NCBI RefSeq assembly: GCF_000005505.3
Contig: NC_016133.3
Coordinates: 53,223,237-53,287,236, forward strand
Source of the DNA: Brachypodium distachyon
Taxonomy: Eukaryota > Streptophyta > Magnoliopsida > Poales > Poaceae
Direction of reading: 5' to 3'
DNA length: 64,000 nucleotides
Part shown: positions 49,101 to 60,370 of the stretch, in pieces
How the letters are laid out: every line of letters begins with the position of its first letter
Numbering within the stretch: position 1 is the stretch's first letter
The notes under the pieces: model-generated
Database searches by the model: none
The model's input: the letters and a program-made list of their open reading frames with translations, nothing else
What the model was told of the DNA's origin: nothing
Made by a program: the position numbers and the translations under genes

Positions 49101-49831
49101 AAGCTTCAGACTCAGTGGGATTCTGTCTGTGCTCGGACACATAACATCCTGCTTGTTGATGAACCTGACAGTGTGTGTTGGACCTTTAATAAATCTGGGC
49201 AGTATATTGTTAAGTCTATGTACAAATGGTTGGAAAGATATCTTTATGGAGCTCATCATAAATGGATTTGGACAGCAAAAATCCCCCTTAAAATCTAAAT
49301 TTTTGTGTGGCTACTTTTTCATGATGTTGTGTTAACTAGAGATAATTTGAAAAAAAGAAACTGGCCTGGCAATCTTGTGTGCTCTTTCTGTTGTCAGGAA
49401 GAGACAGCTAATCATCTGTTCTTCACTTGTCCTAATGCTAGAGTGATCTTGGGGGTAGTTGGTACCATGTTTGGTGCTTCCTGTGTGCCCAGATCTTTAT
49501 GGCAGTATTTTTCATGGATGCATGCTTTTCTTCCGTTTGGTGATCGTTTCTATGTTGTTGGCTTGCTGCTGTACTCTGGGGTATTTGGACTTATATGAAT
49601 AAGATTACTTTTGATAAGTTTGTTATGAGGTCACTTTTCGAGATCATTTTCACTGCTTGTGACTTCCTGCTATCTTGGACAGGTGTTCAGAAACCAGCTA
49701 ATGTGGAACTTCTGAAGGAGGGCGCCAGATCACTGGTGGCTACTGCTAAGGAGATGATGCGTCATGTGGGTGAAGGCGCTGCTGGTGTTCACACTGTCTC
49801 ATTGGATCACGTTCGTCTGCCTAGTCCATGA
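46150..49831 (+). pseudogene. LINE ORF2 remnant (endonuclease and reverse transcriptase)
   Basis: The start is damaged: near 46165 a normal LFWNCRG-type beginning has an in-frame stop. The AP endonuclease follows, with FICLQETKK, FIVGGDFNIL and DKSDHCPLLL (46255-46860). After a frame change near 47110-47155 comes the reverse transcriptase: NKAPGPDSIPVEF, FEKAYDKVNW (about 47889) and the catalytic YADD at 48200-48211. A frame change near 48800 leads to the C-terminal zf-RVT region (SVCWTFNKSGQYIVKSMYKW, then CSFCCQEETANHLFFTC). A stop at 49296 and another frame change near 49590 follow. The catalytic motifs are still readable, so the insertion is only moderately old. Confidence 0.8.
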
Positions 49832-50135
49832 TCATGCTGTCTGAAGACGTCTTTCATTTTGCTGTCCTAAACTGTTTGAATTCAGATGTTGAAACTGTTG
49901 GGTCTGTAATATAACTCTGTCTTTGCACTTTGGTAGGGATAGTTTAGGGGCAGGTTTTCGTCCCTTAGTCAGGTCCTGATTGCAGGATCTGGTCAGTGGT
50001 TTTCTGCCCGCCGTATTGCTTTCTGGGTTTTATCTTCCCTAGTTTCCTAGTTCTCGGTTCTTGTCCAAAGACATTAGTATTTTCGTTATGAAAGTAATGG
50101 AAAGGGAAGAGATCCCGGCTTGATCAACGGCCTCG

Positions 50136-53100
50136 TCCTGGGATTTGCTCCGTCTGTGAACTGGCTAATCAGCAGGGGTAGCCCACCTGATCCGACTTTG
50201 GCTCCTTAACCGCCACTGCGATTCCGATTCCACCTCTAAACCTTTGCACGCCTTTTCTTTACAGGAGCACGCACGCGGCATCCAATGCCCGCTAGGCGCT
50301 AGCTGCAGCTAGCGCCAGGGAGGAATCGTTTGCTTCTCCTCCCACTCCACCATACCCCACTCCACCATACTCTCTGACACCGCGTTTGTCACTTGTCTCA
50401 GTCCCCTCTTTACTCAAACCGCTTGACTTTTCTACCTTCTCCCCCCGACCGATCACCTCAGCCGCTCAGGTCATGCATGCATGATTTTTTTTTCTTCACT
50501 GGAGTTACATTTTCGAGTCAACTTTTACCCGCAGATAGTCAGAGCAGCTCTCTCGGCCGTTGGATCCATGATGGACGACCGAGACCCCTTTGCCGTGCGT
50601 GTAGTCCGTAAATCAAGGGTATCCGAAGTTTCGTCCATGCATTTCCGGACGTACTTTGTCCTCACGTGTCACGTGCGGATGCGCGGCCAGCAAATAGAAG
50701 GGTCAAAGCGTCGAATAGAGTTGCTCCTATTTGTCCATTTCTCGTCGCATGGCCTCGACACATCCTGCCTGGCCCGATAGCTCATTGAGCTCCACGCAGA
50801 ACCGGACGTGCTTGATAGGTCATAGGAGACGGAAAAATAACAAGCGAGTGTGGCATTGATGAACATGATTACATGTACACGAAAGAATGGAAGGGGCTAG
50901 CTAAGAAACAAAGCATTGCCGCGGACAGAATAAGCGAAAACTGCATGCAAGGGTTTGGTCCCCGGCCCGATCGCACTCTTCCCAAGCGTCGATGCGACGA
51001 TTAACGAGCGCATGCTGCTTCTCGGGCCCATGCATGCACGTTGGCGAGGGCATGCATACGGGTACAAATACACTGGCATCCATGTGTATTGAGTATTGTA
51101 CGTACGTAGTGCGGTGAGTCGCTGGAAAGGCCGTGGCCGGCCGCAACCTCTACCGGTCCTCCCGGCATCAGCCATGGATAGAAACATGTGGTGTCTATAC
51201 GGATCATCGAAACTCGAGTGCTGTAATCTGTGCCCTCGATAGCCAATTGCTCACCACTTCCAGCTGAGATGAAATCATGAGCGTTTCATCAGAACTCTAC
51301 CGAAAACCACGTTCGGATGTGAAGAGAAATGATAGCCAATTACTTGTCCTTTTGCAACAACGAACCAAATGTCTTGAAGAATTAGTGTCAGCGAGGAAAT
51401 GATAGCCAACATTACTTGTTGATTGATTGATTCTGCATTGTTCAACCCGGGCATCATTCAGATGAACCAGTCCAAAACGTACGCTTCAAACCAACCAAAT
51501 CCAGTGGTCGTCATGGACAAAAGCGGCCACATGGCTCGAATGTGGCACCATTTCCCCGTTTGCATGCGGGTTGTGCACGATGAGGTTTTCAGATGGACCA
51601 ATTAGCAGCTGTGAATCAAACTCACATGGTTCTAAAAAAAATCAACTCACGATGGGAATATGGGATGATGGGAACTGCCACATCGTACATCACAACATGT
51701 AACGCTTGAACACGGCATCGTCGGCGTGTGCTATTTTTTGTTTTCTCGCGCTGTGCCAGTTTAGCTCCATGCATGTGTTTGGAGACAGAGTAGAGGTAGG
51801 CCTCGCGTTCCACGGATTTTTGTTTCTCCTATTCTGGCACAGACAGGCGCGTCGCACTCGCACGTACGTAACGTAGGTTACATGAAGCTGAAGCAATCGA
51901 CCGGCAGGAGCAGACAAGATTGGGAAGTGGATCTCGTTCGAAACCACATTCATCGGCACAAGCAAAAACACACGGAGGCCAGGTTTCGTGCCGGTTCCGA
52001 AACGTGACAGGCCGGTACAACAGTACGTCTTTGGGAACGGAGATAAGAGTGTGTGTGTGTCTATATATATATATATATGACGGCGACAGGTGGCTGACCA
52101 CCATAACGGCTCCGGTGACGCTTTCTCTTGGTTACACGTGACGATCGGTTTGATCGGTTTCGTGTGCTGGACAACGATTCTGCTGATGACCGTATGATCC
52201 CCAAAATCGTTCGCGATAGAGTTACATGCTCCGGATCTTACAAGATTCGAGTTCGATGACGACTATCCGTAGCAAATTGTGCTCGGTGTTCCGTGATTCT
52301 TTCGAGGTTTCGGAGGTAACATTCATCAGAGGCTCAGAGCCTCTGCGGTGAATGTACGTGGGATTTTGTTGAGTTTGCTGTGTTTCCAACGGTTGTTCTT
52401 CATGTGCACAGGCTCCTCTTATTACACGCGGAAGTTGTCGCCAAGGAGTGAAACTTGTACTGAATCCCACACGTTGGCGATCCGAGGCACGTGAATTTGA
52501 ACCTTGGTATCGTTTGCAATCCAAATAATACTAAGTTGGGTTGCTGGGCTGGTGATACCCTGAAGTTAGCACCTGTCTTGGAAGAAATGGATCTGCCTGC
52601 CCTCTGCACCGTCACCTCAGGAGTGTTGGGAATTTTTACCGTCCTCGAGAGTGTGATCTCAATCCAGCAAGCGAGCAGCAGAGGCAGCGGGTACAGCATA
52701 CCCCGGCTACTCCTACGAGCCGGAGCTGAAAAGTTTGAACTGAGCAGGGGCAGTATGTTTGCCACACACAAAAAAGCAACGATACTTTGCCAGAGAGATG
52801 GCACGGTATGGCGGATTGTCCAGGTTTCTTTTCTTTGGAAGCTTTCCGAAGGATACCAACAGGACCAGAGTTTCTACACATTTTGGCGACTGCTCTCTCA
52901 AATATTGCTCCTGTACCAGTTAGGAACAATTTTTTTTGTGGCTGCTGTGGCATTTGGTCAGATAATTTGTGGTCTGTTCGCGCTTACATAAAACAACGAG
53001 TTCCAAAAAGATGTTTCAAGACAGCAAAGAAAGCTTGAGACTGAAGAATGACTGTTCCGTTTTATTCAGTGAAAATACTTACAGAATGTCAACTTTCTCA

Positions 53101-53346
53101 CTCAAGCAAACTTTCTTAGGAGCAAAGGAGCATCACTGTTCACTCAGGGCAAGCCATGAAAAAAGAACGCTTGACAAAAGAACATGCACTCACAATACAG
53201 AAAACTTAAAAAAGAAACGCAAAAAAAAACTGAAAAGAAAACTTTATACTTCGGTTAGGGAGTCTTCAGCACACAATGAACTTAATCTTGCATGTAATGC
53301 TGGGCCAACTCACCCGAGTGGACCAGTAAAATTTAAGCCTTGTGTC
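50136..53346. other. LINE-SYP2 intergenic region
   Basis: No gene supported in 3.2 kb. It contains a TA microsatellite of about nine units at 52062-52078 and a short direct repeat, AATGATAGCCAA (about 51328 and 51396). From about 52500 it may include the 3' UTR of the minus-strand syntaxin gene. The plus-strand open frame at 52491-52991 matches nothing I recognise. Confidence 0.45.
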
Positions 53347-56288
53347 TTAAGTTGCCAAGACTATTATTACGATAAGCAACACAACCCCAAAAATCACCAT
53401 AAGCAAGCAAAGCTGCACATGAAATGATTTGTTACGGTCAAGAAATAGGTTAAATGTGAAGATTAAGTAATGTGCATAAACCTGACATACCAGGGATGAA
53501 TTCGATTTCTGAGTCTTGGATGCTTTGACGATTTCTGTCTTTGCCTCTTTGGTCCCTGCGGCTGAATTTTCAATGTTGGTGTCGACTTCCTCTGTACCCA
53601 AAGATGTAGACGTCAGCCTACTAATCCAAAGGGCTGGATTGTTTATTATGTAATGTAAAACGTGCCTATTATAACTCCTTGCGCATGCACGAGTGTAGCA
53701 AGGTCCTTAAAAGCTTCATGTACTTCACCAATCTGCTGTTGGATCTCTTGAATAGCCTGCTCCCTTTCCTCGATGATAGCCTCATTGAAAACAATTTCAT
53801 TATCCAATTGCAACACCTCTTGCCTGCAGCATAAGATGGAGGGATCATTAGAAACAGGTGAGAAAACTGGATTCTGCAGATTCTTCTTTTTTGGACGAAA
53901 CAACAGGAGATCTCCAGTTATTGCCAAAGGGACACTGGAAACCATGGTGTCAAGGATTGAAGTATATACAATTGAGTGCATAAGATAAAATCTAGAGCTG
54001 GATTCTGCATATTCTTGCATACAATATTGAAGCTTTTAAGCTCATAAACTGATTTAGATGTTAGTTCAAAATCGTGCATCCATATTGCAACACCATCGTG
54101 TTTCGACGAAGACAACTTTTGTATTCGCTCTATTCTAAAACTTCTCTCCCCAATGCAGAAAAGCTCTCAATTCATATGACAACCCACTTGTATAAACTAG
54201 CAATATTGCAACTTCTTCTAAAAAACTAGCAACATTGCAACCACGATAGTTATCACACACAGCACACAATCTCGACTCAGTAAAAATATGCACACTCAAT
54301 CTCTAGGGGAAGGATGTGTTCTACTCCCTCCGTTCCTAAATTCTTGTCGTGGTTTTATTTCAAATTCTAAAACCACGACAAGAATTTAGGAACGAAGGGA
54401 GTGCAATTTAGGAAGGGGACTTGAAGCAATGTACTGTCTAAAAGACAAATCAAATGCTATAGGGTGCCAGTACGTTTTTCCACGGTTTTCGAGAAGTTGT
54501 TGTTATATTGAACGCAGGTACAAAAGGAAATAAAAGTAACGTAGCTATAATAGTCAAATAATTTTTTTATGTGAAAACCATAGCGCTAAGCAATTAAACC
54601 TGAGCTTCTGCCAACAAATAACAAATAGCGAAGTTGAAAAAAGAAGGGAAAATGGACTACTAGAACACTAACCTGTTTGATTCTGCAAACAATGCACGCT
54701 GTTCAGGAATTTTACCAAAATCAGCACTTCTATCATCTGCAGTATAGCTGTATCAAAACGACCATGAAAAATTCAGGGATATTAAACAGTCAAATCTGCA
54801 CAGCCAAGAGTTTAAGTTTTCAGGAAAAAGCATCATTAACTGAAGCCATCAACTAAACTGTAACTAAAACTACAAAGTACCATAATTACTGAGAAGGGGA
54901 AAAGGATATGCACCTACTTTAGTTTAGCTACGTGCTAATGTAACACAATAAGCATCAAGCATTTTCTCCACACACCAAAAGAGTCGTTGGAGCATTTATC
55001 CCAACCAAGTGCTAAACGTCAAGAATGGAAACAAGTGATTGGTTATACATGCAAAGCTAGATCCATTAGGAAGAGGAATATTTTTTGTCAATGCGAGCCC
55101 AGGCTTCCTGAACTAGCGGGTGGGCATTAGTGCCTTCTTCTTTGCCTTCTTTTTATTTTCTTCTAACTAGCAGCTTAGCAGAGATTTTGCTTTGGCTTAG
55201 TTGTTTCGGTTTTGATTTTGGTCGTGGTCACCACTTCAATGGCTCCTAAATTTTGTCACCTCCTCAGCGTTCTTAAATGACGTGCATTTAAATGTGTTTG
55301 AGGAAACAATCTTCCTTTTCTAGAATTATATGCATTCACTACTATGCCAAGTGCATCCTTAACTTACAAATACGGGTAGCGATCAATCCATGTATAATGA
55401 AAGGCAGTAGATACAACTCTTGGAAGAATCAATTTCCAGAGAGCAAAATTACCTTGGTTGAGTATTCTGGGGAACGATTGGCTTATATGCCACCTCCCTC
55501 TGAATTGCAAGATTCTGAAGTTTCCTAAACTCTTCCATTGTAGCAGCGAAATCTTTGGCAAGCTTCATGTCAGCTATCCTCTTGTCTGCCTGTACGTAAC
55601 ACCCAAATTCCTGAGCTCCGTGACCAACAGATACAGTGCTTATGAGCCTACTGATGCAACTATATACAGCTGGAAACAATTATGACCGACATACATCTTC
55701 ACTGAACTTGCTCGTTTAAAGAGCATCAGCCAGACAGAAATGTTGATAGTATTAATCTTAAAGAAGGAGTCAAAATCGTAAGGTGACGAATTACTACTGA
55801 CACTAGTTCCAGTGCTCTTGTCCGCTTCAGCAGCTGTCCTCAGCTTATCTTTCGCATCTTTTGCCAATTGCAGGACTTTATGACTCGTCTTCTGCCTGCG
55901 AGAAAAATCGTCGTAGCACAAAATACTTCAGAAAGTGACACCAGTGCAAGAGAGTAAACAGCATGCTATGAAGGCATTAGCGTCCTCGATCCTAACTAAT
56001 TGCTCCTAACTTGAATTGAACGAAAAATGTTCCAATAACGAGCACAGGACGCATGTATGGTATGTGGAAGCCAATAATATTAGTAACACGAGCGAGGAGT
56101 GAGGGGTCGAGGACATACAGCTGATCACGCAGGGTGAGCGTGTCTTTGGGCGTGCCGAGCGAGTTGAGGAGGCGGCGGTACGAGGACACCGCGGTGGTGA
56201 TCTGGAAGACGAGCGCGCGCGTGGCGTCGGGGCCCCTCGCCTTCCTGCGCGCCTGCAGTGCCCCGGACTCTAGATCCGCGAAGCTCAT
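53347..56288 (-). CDS. SYP2-family syntaxin (Qa-SNARE; PEP12/VAM3-like)
   Basis: Target-membrane SNARE for fusion at prevacuolar and vacuolar membranes. Seven exons join in phase: 56288-56119, 55895-55802, 55589-55453, 54747-54673, 53823-53666, 53591-53491 and 53412-53347, giving 266 aa (family about 265-280). The N-terminus MSFADLESG and [20 protein letters not shown] are typical of SYP2, followed by the three-helix Habc region. The SNARE helix is at about residues 165-232 ([21 protein letters not shown]), with [12 protein letters not shown] before a C-terminal membrane anchor ([18 protein letters not shown], about 247-265) that the short last exon supplies. The intron after HAQGVII appears to use a GC donor (TAG|GCACGT). 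The closest Arabidopsis relatives by memory are SYP22 and SYP21; I do not choose between them. Confidence 0.92.
54324..54401. mobile_element. Stowaway-type MITE in SYP2 intron
   Basis: 78 bp, almost a perfect hairpin. CTCCCTCCGTTCCTAAATTC at the left is matched by GAATTTAGGAACGAAGGGAG at the right, with a short loop. TA lies on the left flank and TG on the right. Confidence 0.85.
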
Positions 56289-59200
56289 CGCCGATCCCCC
56301 GCCGTCGAACCCTTCCGCTCGGTTCCGCCGGCCGCGCCGTGCAGCGAAGGTTGCCGACCGGAGCCGTGGCTGCCAGAATACACTTATTGGAAGGTCGCCG
56401 TCGCCACCGGCCACGCAGGGAGGCACTCCAATTTATTATTCCATGGATGATGGATCGGGCGCTGTTGCAGTAAAATTGATTGCCACGGGTGAGAGAGCCT
56501 GAGAGGGAGAGGGAAAGGGAGATGGGGCAGGACGAGGTGGCACGAACAGGCCGCCCCGGAATTTTGGAGAAGCGCTTCGCATCAACCATCTGCGAGGTCG
56601 GGCTCGCGCCGCACCGGAAAAGGGTCGGGTTGTGTTGGTGGTGCAGCGGAGCCCGGCGGCGAAAGCAGGTCGAGTCGAAACGCCGAAAGTCGATCTCGAA
56701 TTATCGACACGAAAAGCCACCGTTGATTTTTCTTTTCTTTTTAATAAGATAAGAGAGACCACCGTTGATGTTATCCGTGGCGTAAAAAACAACGTGTCTT
56801 ATTTAGGGAGCGCTCCGCTACACAATTTAAGGGTGAAACCGGATTGTATTTGGTCAGATAATACTCATATCGTATTTTATTCGGTGTTTTTCTATCGGAT
56901 TTGGAAATAGTATGGATGCGGAAACGGATATGGTACGGTAGCGGAGTGATGCAGAACTGAAAACGGATAATGATATGCAGATAATGCTTGCATAGTAACA
57001 TATGCAGTGTTTGAGCACACAGGATGCACAGTGTTCTTCGTGTCTGTTTGCAATGATTTTTTTTTACTTCACGTCGTTTTTTGCATTAATATTTAGATGC
57101 AATGCCTCCAATGAATATATTATTTAATCTACTTAGTTGACATTTATAACTTTGTGAGAAAAATACATTGTTTTTTAGGGTTACACTCAGGATTGTACCT
57201 CGTACAAGATACATCATACGGAGTACCTCTCTTTCTTCAAATCTTGCTAGGAGACGAGGCACACCTTGGAACGTTGGGATGGTCCTAAGCGATGCTATGG
57301 TTAGCACACGCACATCGAACCTCCTTGATACAAGGTCTAAACTTACTTTCTCTTCTTTTTTCTTTGTATATTTGTAGATGCAGCTTTCTTCACACCAAAT
57401 AAACTAGATGAAAAAAGTTGGTATTTGGTCGTCGTCGTCTTACATTAGCAATACAATTAATTTTACCTTTCGTTTAATTCTTCTCCGGCCTCTACCCATC
57501 TTCACCTCGTCACACCCAATAAGGTGACAAAATTATAATTCTTTGTCTAAGAAAAAATATGATTAATTATTCTTTGAAAATACAAATGTATAGATATTTT
57601 GTTAAAAGAATGCCTATACTTGTTTAGAAACAGCAAAGAGGACATATGCAGATATGTACATATGAAAAAATAAAGAGATAGAGTATAATTTCCAAGAAAA
57701 GAGTGCATATATGCAGATACATGTTTCTTAAGCTCGAGATCCTTCGACATAAAAAAGTGCTGAGAGCAAATTAAGGGCCCAAATGTTGAGGAAACAAAAC
57801 CACTCTCTAGAAACAGCAAACAAAATGTAAGACCAATATAAGCGGTGCACATGTATTTTCCTTCTTTTTTGACATCTACATTTTTTTTTGTTACCAAGGG
57901 CATTTTCAATAACAAGTTGTTACTAATTTTTTTCTCTCTCCTCTCTTTTTTTTCAATGGACCCACGTGCCATTCTTTTTTTCGTTATTGATATCCGTGCA
58001 CAAGTTGATACTTCTGCATGTACTTCCTCCGTTCCACAATACACCTCATAAAGAATTGTGCACTTGTACCAAAGAAGATCTCGTTTTTAGTGTCTGACCA
58101 TTCATATTGGATCAAAATTAAATGGATGTGAGTAGTTATTGGCTATGGGCGGGAGTTAAGAGAAAAGTGAGGCGTATTATCAAACAAATGAGAAAAAATA
58201 ATACTTTCTCCGTTGGCCAACGAAGGATGTCTCAATTTTGACTAAATTTGAATGCATCAATACACTAAGTCATGTCTAGATACATCTAAATTTTGACAAA
58301 TTTGAGACAAAAGTCACCGAGGGAGTACGAGTACTGCCAGTACTCATCCACGTATGTCTAATACCTGCTTAATTAGACCCTCCTGTTGGAGATGTCTTGA
58401 TAAGTTTGCATTTACGCGGCTGAGAAAAGAAAAACGAAGCAGCCATCGTTGAAACTTGCGAGGAGGCCACTTCCCGGCACTTTGCTCGGCGGCGGCCCCC
58501 GCCCCCGCCCAGCAGTCAGCTGGTCCAGTCCAACGAGGAGGCTGGAAGAAGCGACCGGACCAGAAACGGCCGCACGAGGTCCCCCACCCCAGGCCCGCAG
58601 CACCCCCGACAATTGGCCGGGAAAGATCCGTTCCGCGCAGCGCCCGCCACCGGACGTCCCGGCTCTGCCTCGCGGCGAACGCAAAGGCAACCGAGACAGC
58701 CGCAGGGAAACAGCCGAAAGGCCCGCGGCACGACAGCGAAAGGAGAGGATATGAGAGGAGGCGCCAACTCGTTGGATCGAGCGATTCCTGGCGATCCTGC
58801 ATCTCATCCCATATCCCATCCCGGCCGGTCTTTGTCTAGATTTTTCTTCCCCCCTTCGCTTCACTAGATTTGGCACGCGTAAGCACCGGTCAATAATAAC
58901 TCAACTCATGTGTTACCCGGCCATTTGGGTGTGGCGATCATGACACGAGTGGTTACCATGCATGTAACTAAACAAGTGCTAGTGGCTGTTTGAGCAGGAC
59001 GATTAGGACTAGTCATCATGGTGCGTGCCTACGATACGATTCTTTCCTTGCGGGCTTCCCTAGCTCTCACCTCCCCCAAAGCAGGCCCCCCTTCCGGTTC
59101 CGGTTGACCAAACTATCTGGGCAACGGGTCAATTCATCGCATCGGTTCGTCTTCATGCGATCGGGGCCTCGATCTCCTCTCCTGCCAATTCCGTGCTCGT

Positions 59201-59393
59201 CTCGTCTCCTTCTATCACGCGGGACGCGGCCACAAATCAAAAATAGCACACCCAACCTCCCGTAGCGGCTAGCACCCCCTATGTTTCTCTTCCGCCGCCA
59301 CTGCCACCAACCATCTTTGATTATTCGAGACATTTCAAAGCATCCGATTTGTCGTGGGTGAGCTGTTGGCGTAATTCCTTCGTACCTGCCGAG
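56289..59393. other. SYP2-DUF1218 intergenic region
   Basis: Divergent promoters face this region. The first ~400 bp are GC-rich and hold the SYP2 leader. At 56840-56960 there are repeated CGGATTTGG/CGGATATGG motifs. A possible MITE lies at about 58022-58180 (CAATACACCTCA inverted as TGAGGCGTATT). A GC-rich stretch at 58420-58780 has open frames on both strands but no recognisable protein. Confidence 0.45.
58204..58325. mobile_element. Stowaway-type MITE
   Basis: 122 bp between TA dinucleotides (58202-58203 and 58326-58327). The ends CTTTCTCCGTTGG and GTCACCGAGGGAG are inverted relatives. The inside pairs (TGTCTCAATTTTGACTAAAT with ATTTTGACAAATTTGAGACA). Confidence 0.75.
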
Positions 59394-59400
59394 TATATAT
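59394..59400 (+). promoter_or_regulatory. Probable TATA box of the DUF1218 gene
   Basis: TATATAT in the context GAGTATATATGCGC, 113 bp upstream of the start codon. Transcription would start near 59430, with a leader of about 85 nt. Confidence 0.5.
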
Positions 59401-59512
59401 GCGCAGGCATGCCACGAATTATTATTGTCTCTGAACTCCAGAGAAGGTAGACGAGTGTTGCTCGAATTAGGTAGGCATCTCAGGTTTCAGCTGGATCGGG
59501 CTCGGGTCTGTG

Positions 59513-60370
59513 ATGATGGAGAAGGGGGCCAGGGGGCTGTCCTGCCGGGCCGCGATCTGCGGCATCGTCGTCCTGCTCTGCGCCACGGCCTTCTCCTGCT
59601 CCCTCGCCGCCGAATTCCACAAAGTCAAGGTCAGGCCCCTCCTCTCCTCTGCTCGAACTCTGTTTTGCGCGTATTGAAATTTGGCAAGGTTCCTGGATCT
59701 GAATCGTGTGTTGTGTCGGCTTGTTCAGGAGAAGGACATGAAGCTGGACGGCAGCCTCTGCTCCCTGCCCAGGAGCTCCGCCTTCGAATTGGGCGTCGCG
59801 GCCATCGCCTTCCTCTCCGTGGCTCAGCTCGTCGGCACCACCGCCGCCGCCACCACCATGTGCGCCTCCAAATCCAAGTCCAACAAGTCCGCCGCCGCCA
59901 GAGACCATGTCGCCTCCGTCGCCATCCTCGTCCTCTCATGGTACGTAGTAGAACTAGTATAATTTGACCAAGGCAGCAATACAAATACGTTCTACGGCAC
60001 ACGTCAGACACCACCAGACTGAACCAAGTCGCTGACAAGGATCTATCGACCATGGCGTGCGTGCAGGGTGTGCTTCGCGCTGGCGGTGATCCTGCTGGCG
60101 ACGGCGGCGAGCATGAACCACGGGCAGCGCTACGGGCGGGGGTGGATGGACGGCGACTGCTACGTGGCCAGGAACGGCGTGTTCGGCGGCGCCGCCGCTC
60201 TGGTCCTCGTCACGGCGCTCCTCATCCTCGGCCTCACCTTCGCCACCAAACCGGCGGCGGACGCCGCGCCGCCCACGTCGTCGTGCACCATAGGAGATCC
60301 CGCCTGCCGTGCAACGACAATTCATCTCGACGCCGACGCGGAACAACCGGGCGGGCGATGCAAGCAATGA
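59513..60370 (+). CDS. DUF1218 four-helix membrane protein
   Basis: Three exons, 59513-59629, 59729-59940 and 60067-60370, give 210 aa. There are four hydrophobic segments: ICGIVVLLCATAFSCSL (about 15-31), FELGVAAIAFLSVAQLV (about 57-75), VASVAILVLSWVCFALAVIL (about 100-122) and AALVLVTALLILGLTFA (about 152-170). Cys-containing loops such as KLDGSLCSLP lie between them, as in PF06749 (DUF1218). Some members (MODIFYING WALL LIGNIN-1/2 in Arabidopsis) affect lignin composition; I cannot tell whether this one does. Two ATGs are adjacent; I took the first. The C-terminal tail (about 40 aa) is polar and of low complexity. Exons are very GC-rich. Confidence 0.88.

Larger units (their letters stand above)
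43362..50122 (+). mobile_element. Degenerate L1-type LINE retrotransposon
   Basis: About 6.8 kb with the L1 order: untranslated leader, ORF1 with a CCHC zinc knuckle, ORF2 with AP endonuclease, reverse transcriptase and a zf-RVT C-terminus, then a 3' UTR ending near TTTCGTTATGAAAGTAATGG. There is no LTR. ATCAACGGCATCG (43349-43361) and ATCAACGGCCTCG (50123-50135) may be the target duplication, one mismatch in 13; this sets my boundaries but is not certain, and no poly(A) is visible. Multiple stops and frame changes make it inactive. It lies upstream of RopGEF and downstream of the SYP2 gene. Confidence 0.8.

Noticed and set aside
52491..52991. 166-codon plus-strand open frame downstream of SYP2
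   Set aside because: No recognisable domain, no splice context, and it overlaps the probable 3' flank of SYP2 on the other strand.
58344..58876. Overlapping open frames on both strands in a GC-rich block
   Set aside because: Six-frame openness fits GC richness; none of the products shows a domain, and no promoter or splice signals support one.
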